DNA of 64,000 nucleotides from Blautia faecicola. Lineage in GTDB: Bacteria > Bacillota > Clostridia > Lachnospirales > Lachnospiraceae. The position numbers and the translations under genes are program-made. The notes beneath the pieces were generated by a model that saw only the letters and a program-made list of their open reading frames with translations, was not told the DNA's origin and made no database searches. Of this stretch, positions 61,070-64,000 are shown piece after piece (the stretch's first letter is position 1; every line of letters starts with the position of its first letter). Location: positions 564,001 through 628,000 of the forward strand of contig NZ_SDKC01000001.1 of the NCBI RefSeq assembly GCF_004123145.1, in the 5' to 3' direction.

Positions 61070-61135
61070 AAAACTAAAAAAGAAAAATGATATACAAACT
61101 TATAAGGAAATTGTTGCACTTACGGAGGAAAAAAA

Positions 61136-61270
61136 TTGGATGAACTTCATAAGGCAGTTGAAGTGGGAAAACGTCCTTATCAAAATATATTAAAGGTTAT
61201 TATCAGTGCGGGTGTTACAGCGATGATTTGCTTCTTGATTGGAGTACTGATACACTTATTTTTGAATTAA
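61136..61270 (+). CDS. Small single-helix membrane protein
   Basis: 44 codons from TTG 61136 behind GGAGG: DELHKAVEVGKRPYQNIL, a hydrophobic helix (KVIISAGVTAMICFLIGVLI) and a short end. A soluble N-terminus plus one helix; could be the end of a larger decayed gene, as an in-phase open stretch in another frame precedes it (60950-61190). No family. The 160 bp that follow have no gene. Confidence 0.3.
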   Translation: MDELHKAVEVGKRPYQNILKVIISAGVTAMICFLIGVLIHLFLN

Positions 61271-61432
61271 TTGAATTTAAGGATATCTTGATCTGCCGAA
61301 TTATAAAATAGAACATTTTTCTCGCAGATTTTAACCGTTAGTTAAGAAATCGAAGCCATAATTAAACGAAAGCTCAATTGGAAACACATATTAGGAATAC
61401 TATAATGAGAATATAAACAGGAGGTAGGAACA

Positions 61433-62488
61433 ATGCAAATTGGTGAGAAGATAAAAAACTATCGGAAAACTGCGGGATTAACTCAAGAACAGGTGGCGGA
61501 TTATTTGGACGTTTCTACTCCTGCGGTAAATAAATGGGAAAAAGGAAACACATATCCAGATATATCATTACTTCCGGCACTTGCTCGATTATTAAAAATT
61601 GATATGAATGAATTATTTTCATTTCGTGAAGAATTGACAGAAAAAGAGATTGGACAATTTGTGAATGAGCTTTCGGAAGTTTCATTGGATAGCTTTATAA
61701 AAGCCTTTGAGATGGGAAAAAATAAAATAAAGGAATATCCTCATTGTGATTCGTTGATTTATTCAATTGCTACTGTTTTAAATGCGGCGCTAACTTTATC
61801 CGATATCGATGATGAGAAAAAGTTGGAATGTAATAATGTGATTGTTGAATGGCTGGAACAAACTGCTGAAAGTCCGGATGAAAAGGTAAGGATTTCCAGT
61901 ATTTTTATGCTTGCGGCGAAATATATACAAATGGAAAAATATAAAGAAGCAAACATCTTTTTGGATAAAATTCCAGATACTGTGATAGATGCCACAATTA
62001 TGAAAACGAATGTATTAGCACACCAGGAAGGGACAGATGTTGCGGCGTTCTTTTTAGAGGGAAAACTGATGCAGACAGTTACGAATATACAAAACTATCT
62101 GTATAAGTTGATAGAAATGGAAGAAGAAATCGGAAATCATTGTAAAGCAGAGGAGATTGCCGAAATCACAGAACATATGGTATCGTTCTTTGGTCTGTGG
62201 GATTACGGTAAAGTAGTACCATATCTATTGATTGCCGTGTATCGAAAGGATGTAGAAAAATGTATTCAGTTGATAAAAGAAGTGCTGATGGAGTCACAGA
62301 AGCCATGGAAGATGGTGGAATCACCTTTATATTACAGATATGCGGATACAGTACAGGGAAAGTCTTTTTCAGGCGTTGGAAATAATTTTGTTCGCGCATT
62401 AGCTACAGAAATTGAAAATAAAGAAGAGTATGAATTTTTGAAAGGGAATAAAGAACTGGAGGCGATTTTTGCTCAGTATTTGAAATAG
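61433..62488 (+). CDS. XRE regulator with TPR-like helical domain
   Basis: 351 residues. XRE helix-turn-helix at 4-62 (LTQEQVADYLDVSTPAVNKWEKG), followed by about 280 residues of helical repeats resembling TPR-like sensor domains that bind peptides in RRNPP-type regulators; the repeats are weak and the ligand unknown. ATG 61433 has AGGAGG upstream. It precedes the toxin-antitoxin pair. Confidence 0.75.
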   Translation: MQIGEKIKNYRKTAGLTQEQVADYLDVSTPAVNKWEKGNTYPDISLLPALARLLKIDMNELFSFREELTEKEIGQFVNELSEVSLDSFIKAFEMGKNKIKEYPHCDSLIYSIATVLNAALTLSDIDDEKKLECNNVIVEWLEQTAESPDEKVRISSIFMLAAKYIQMEKYKEANIFLDKIPDTVIDATIMKTNVLAHQEGTDVAAFFLEGKLMQTVTNIQNYLYKLIEMEEEIGNHCKAEEIAEITEHMVSFFGLWDYGKVVPYLLIAVYRKDVEKCIQLIKEVLMESQKPWKMVESPLYYRYADTVQGKSFSGVGNNFVRALATEIENKEEYEFLKGNKELEAIFAQYLK

Positions 62489-62518
62489 ATTGCGATAAAA
62501 ATATATAGAAATGATAAG

Positions 62519-62563
62519 AGCTGTAAAAATCTACGTTGAATTTTACAGCTTTTCGTGTATAAT
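62519..62563 (+). promoter_or_regulatory. Hairpin-promoter of the toxin-antitoxin operon
   Basis: AGCTGTAAAA (62519-62528) and TTTTACAGCT (62541-62550) form a hairpin overlapping a promoter with TTGAAT (62536-62541), 16-bp spacer and TATAAT (62558-62563). The same cassette, including the hairpin loop and downstream AGTAGA-GAAAC, is found inside both copies of the non-coding repeat. Confidence 0.7.
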
Positions 62564-62610
62564 AAAAGTAGAAGAAACAATTTGAAATCAAAGGAAGGAG
62601 CTGAAAGAAT

Positions 62611-62859
62611 ATGGCAAATATTTTACCAGTATCTGATTTGAGAAATTATAATGAAGTTCTGAAAAACTGTCACAAAGGAGAACCGGTATATCTGACTAAG
62701 AATGGCAGAGGACGTTTCGTTGTCATGGATATTGAAGACTATGAGCGTGATCGTGCAGAGAAAAAACTTCTGCTGAAGTTGCAGGAAGCTGAAGAAGCAG
62801 TGAAAGACGGAGAAGGCTGGCTGGATTTGGATGAATTGAAAGCACTTGTGGGGGAATAA
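62611..62859 (+). CDS. Phd/YefM-family antitoxin
   Basis: 82 residues: MANILPVSDLRNYNEVLKNC, then VYLTKNGRGRFVVMDIEDYE, the Phd/YefM fold that binds operator DNA; the acidic C-terminal helix neutralises the toxin. ATG 62611 has a GGAAGGAG site. Toxin start follows the stop by one base. Confidence 0.9.
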   Translation: MANILPVSDLRNYNEVLKNCHKGEPVYLTKNGRGRFVVMDIEDYERDRAEKKLLLKLQEAEEAVKDGEGWLDLDELKALVGE

Positions 62860-62860
62860 G

Positions 62861-63160
62861 ATGTTAAAACTGCGGATCAATCCGATTGTTGCAAAGGATT
62901 TGAAAGATATCCGGGATTACATTGCTGAGGATAATGAAGAATATGCTGCAAAGACAATAAAGGAAATTTACGGAAAATTTGAAAATCTTCAGATGTTTCC
63001 GGGAATGGGATCCGATCTTTCTAAACGAGTCAGCTTTCGGACAGATTATAAATATGCAATATGGGAAGATTATGTGATTATCTACAAGGTTGGTAACGAA
63101 TATGTAGAGATTTATCGTGTAGTTAACCGATATCAGGATATCACGAGAATCTTTGAGTGA
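62861..63160 (+). CDS. ParE/RelE-family toxin
   Basis: 99 residues from ATG 62861 (GGGGGAAT upstream): LRINPIVAKDLKDIRDYIAE, FPGMGSDLSKRVSFRTDYKY, YKVGNEYVEIYRVVNRYQD. The basic compact fold and C-terminal YRVVNRYQDITRIF are typical of plasmid-stabilisation ParE/RelE proteins. Whether it hits gyrase or mRNA cannot be said. It stabilises element C by addiction, by analogy. Confidence 0.88.
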   Translation: MLKLRINPIVAKDLKDIRDYIAEDNEEYAAKTIKEIYGKFENLQMFPGMGSDLSKRVSFRTDYKYAIWEDYVIIYKVGNEYVEIYRVVNRYQDITRIFE

Positions 63161-63297
63161 TAACAGAGATGTGATAACAAATTGATAACACCGTTCAGTA
63201 CAGCCTATGGATTCACGACAGTTGAACACATATAAAACCAAATAGAACCATAATACTAAAAAGTATAGTGGTGAGATTTTATTTGCGAGTTTGAATA
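63158..63297 (+). other. Right attachment site of element C
   Basis: Arm repeats TGATAACA at 63172-63179 and 63183-63190 (11-bp period), with a third copy at 63158-63165, then the core GAGTTTGAATA at 63287-63297, 96 bp away. Arms and spacing match the right end of element A at 49188-49316. Confidence 0.75.
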
Positions 63298-63306
63298 GTA
63301 GCCGCG

Positions 63307-63348
63307 AGTCTTGGAATCCGCTAAACAAGCGGATTCCGAGACTTTTTC
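63307..63348 (+). terminator. Intrinsic terminator outside the right end of element C
   Basis: AGTCTTGGAATCCGCT pairs with AGCGGATTCCGAGACT with one mismatch, followed by TTTTTCTTTT. Confidence 0.85.
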
Positions 63349-63410
63349 TTTTGCTACTAACCGCAATTACTCTATTTCACATTGTTTTGTTATTAGATAG
63401 CTTTTCTTTG

Positions 63411-63445
63411 CGGCATCGGGATTATTTTTCCTGATGCCGTTTTTG
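63411..63445 (+). terminator. Second intrinsic terminator
   Basis: CGGCATCGGG (63411-63420) and CCTGATGCCG (63430-63439) followed by TTTTT. Between this and 63500 no gene is seen. Confidence 0.75.
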
Positions 63446-63498
63446 GGGCATAGGACCATATGGAAGTCCTGCATTGGCATATGCTGTATCCGGAGTAA

Positions 63499-63939
63499 CT
63501 GAATTGCCTGCTATATTACCATCATAGGAAATTCCTGTTTTCCAAATGGATCAAGCAGGATGCCTTATTTTGTGCTATCAGTGCAGAAAATATGGAGCAT
63601 TTTATATTTCTTCTGGAGAAGCTGGGATTTGAAGTAAAACAGGGCAAACATATCGCTGTAAAGGTTCCGGGGATGAAGCGGTTTAAAAGATTGGATACCA
63701 TTTCAGAGGATTTGTGCAGGGAGAGTCTGGAAGCTATGTTTCGATATGGGGACGCAAGTCTTGCAGCTCTTGTAAATCGAGCTGTTTCATTACTGCCGGC
63801 AAGAAAAGCTGTTTTTTCACCGTACCAGAGAAAGTGCTATGCAAGGAGGTATCGTTTGCATCTCGCTGAGAAAAAACGGTTCACTTATAAATCTGGCATG
63901 CGAGAGAAGAAGGGCGAGCGAAATAGGAATAGCAGATAG
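63499..63939 (+). pseudogene. C-terminal remnant of a conjugative relaxase
   Basis: The frame is open from 63499 and reads like the C-terminal section of relaxases of Clostridia conjugative elements: KWIKQDALFCAISAENMEHF, then LEKLGFEVKQGKHIAVKVPG, MKRFKRLDTISEDL. The HUH nuclease part is missing. The first in-frame ATG is 63592. It may be the stump of the relaxase belonging to the conjugative element of region 1. Confidence 0.6.
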
Positions 63940-63952
63940 TTGTAATGATTTG

Positions 63953-63978
63953 GGTGCTATGGCGTGGGCTATAGCACC
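63953..63978 (+). terminator. Hairpin after the relaxase remnant
   Basis: GGTGCTAT (63953-63960) pairs with ATAGCACC (63971-63978), with GGC-type pairing inside; no strong T-run follows before the window ends. Confidence 0.45.
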
Positions 63979-64000
63979 TGAATCAGTCTAGTGGAGTTTT

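Overview
The window reads as accessory DNA of a Clostridia (Bacillota) chromosome, most like Lachnospiraceae gut bacteria. The grounds are strong AGGAGG-type ribosome binding sites, a VaFE/Cna-B sortase-anchored surface protein, PrgI-fused VirB4, DUF3268, DUF6100 and DUF5697 genes, TnpV, DUF5348 and holin-like toxins. This placement is inferred from gene families, not measured. Base composition changes sharply along the window: the conjugation genes are GC-balanced, while the restriction-modification block at 36.2-44.1 kb is very AT-rich.

Region 1 (1-29.4 kb) is part of an integrative conjugative element, nearly all on the minus strand. Running leftwards from 29.2 kb are two DNA-binding or replication-type genes, DUF5697 and DUF6100 genes, a winged-helix gene, the VirD4 coupling protein and an S1 RNA-binding protein. 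A second minus-strand operon (13.2 kb to 1) carries a VirB2-like pilin candidate, a VirB6/TrbL-like channel protein, a lysozyme/C39 wall hydrolase, the VirB4 ATPase, a 1210-residue VaFE adhesin, a DUF3268 zinc-finger protein and a sigma factor. The two operons share a promoter box, and at least one has a leader with tandem terminator-like hairpins. A plus-strand cargo block (13.6-21.4 kb) sits between them: an XRE regulator, small membrane proteins, and a two-component system followed by an FtsX-type ABC transporter.

Region 2 (29,398-63,297) is a tandem array of small integrative elements. The 11-mer GAGTTTGAATA occurs four times in the same orientation (29,398; 49,306; 54,303; 63,287). Direct repeats with an exact 11-bp period lie about 60 bp inside left ends and about 100 bp inside right ends, as expected for a Tn916-type integrase with arm sites. 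Element A (about 19.9 kb) is mobilisable: repressor, excisionase, integrase, MobC, a RepA-like ATPase broken by a stop codon, a candidate iteron origin, a candidate oriT, a MobA/MobL relaxase and TnpV. Its cargo is a five-gene restriction-modification-like island, an IS3-family insertion and a five-gene alkylation-repair operon that looks like a split Ada system. Element B (about 5 kb) carries two XRE regulators, an AlbA_2/ATPase regulator with an 11-bp tandem repeat inside its reading frame, and a ribbon-helix-helix protein. Element C (about 9 kb) carries HD, NUDIX and GNAT enzymes, a type I holin-like toxin, an Abi_2 gene split by an IS256-family element with an 8-bp target duplication, XRE regulators, an excisionase-like gene and a YefM/ParE-type toxin-antitoxin pair. 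B and C have no integrase of their own.

Two copies of a non-coding repeat of about 550 bp with inverted ends lie next to element boundaries (49,332 and 56,721). They share a hairpin-promoter cassette with the toxin-antitoxin operon. Past the last core (63.3-64 kb) there is a terminator and a relaxase C-terminal remnant.
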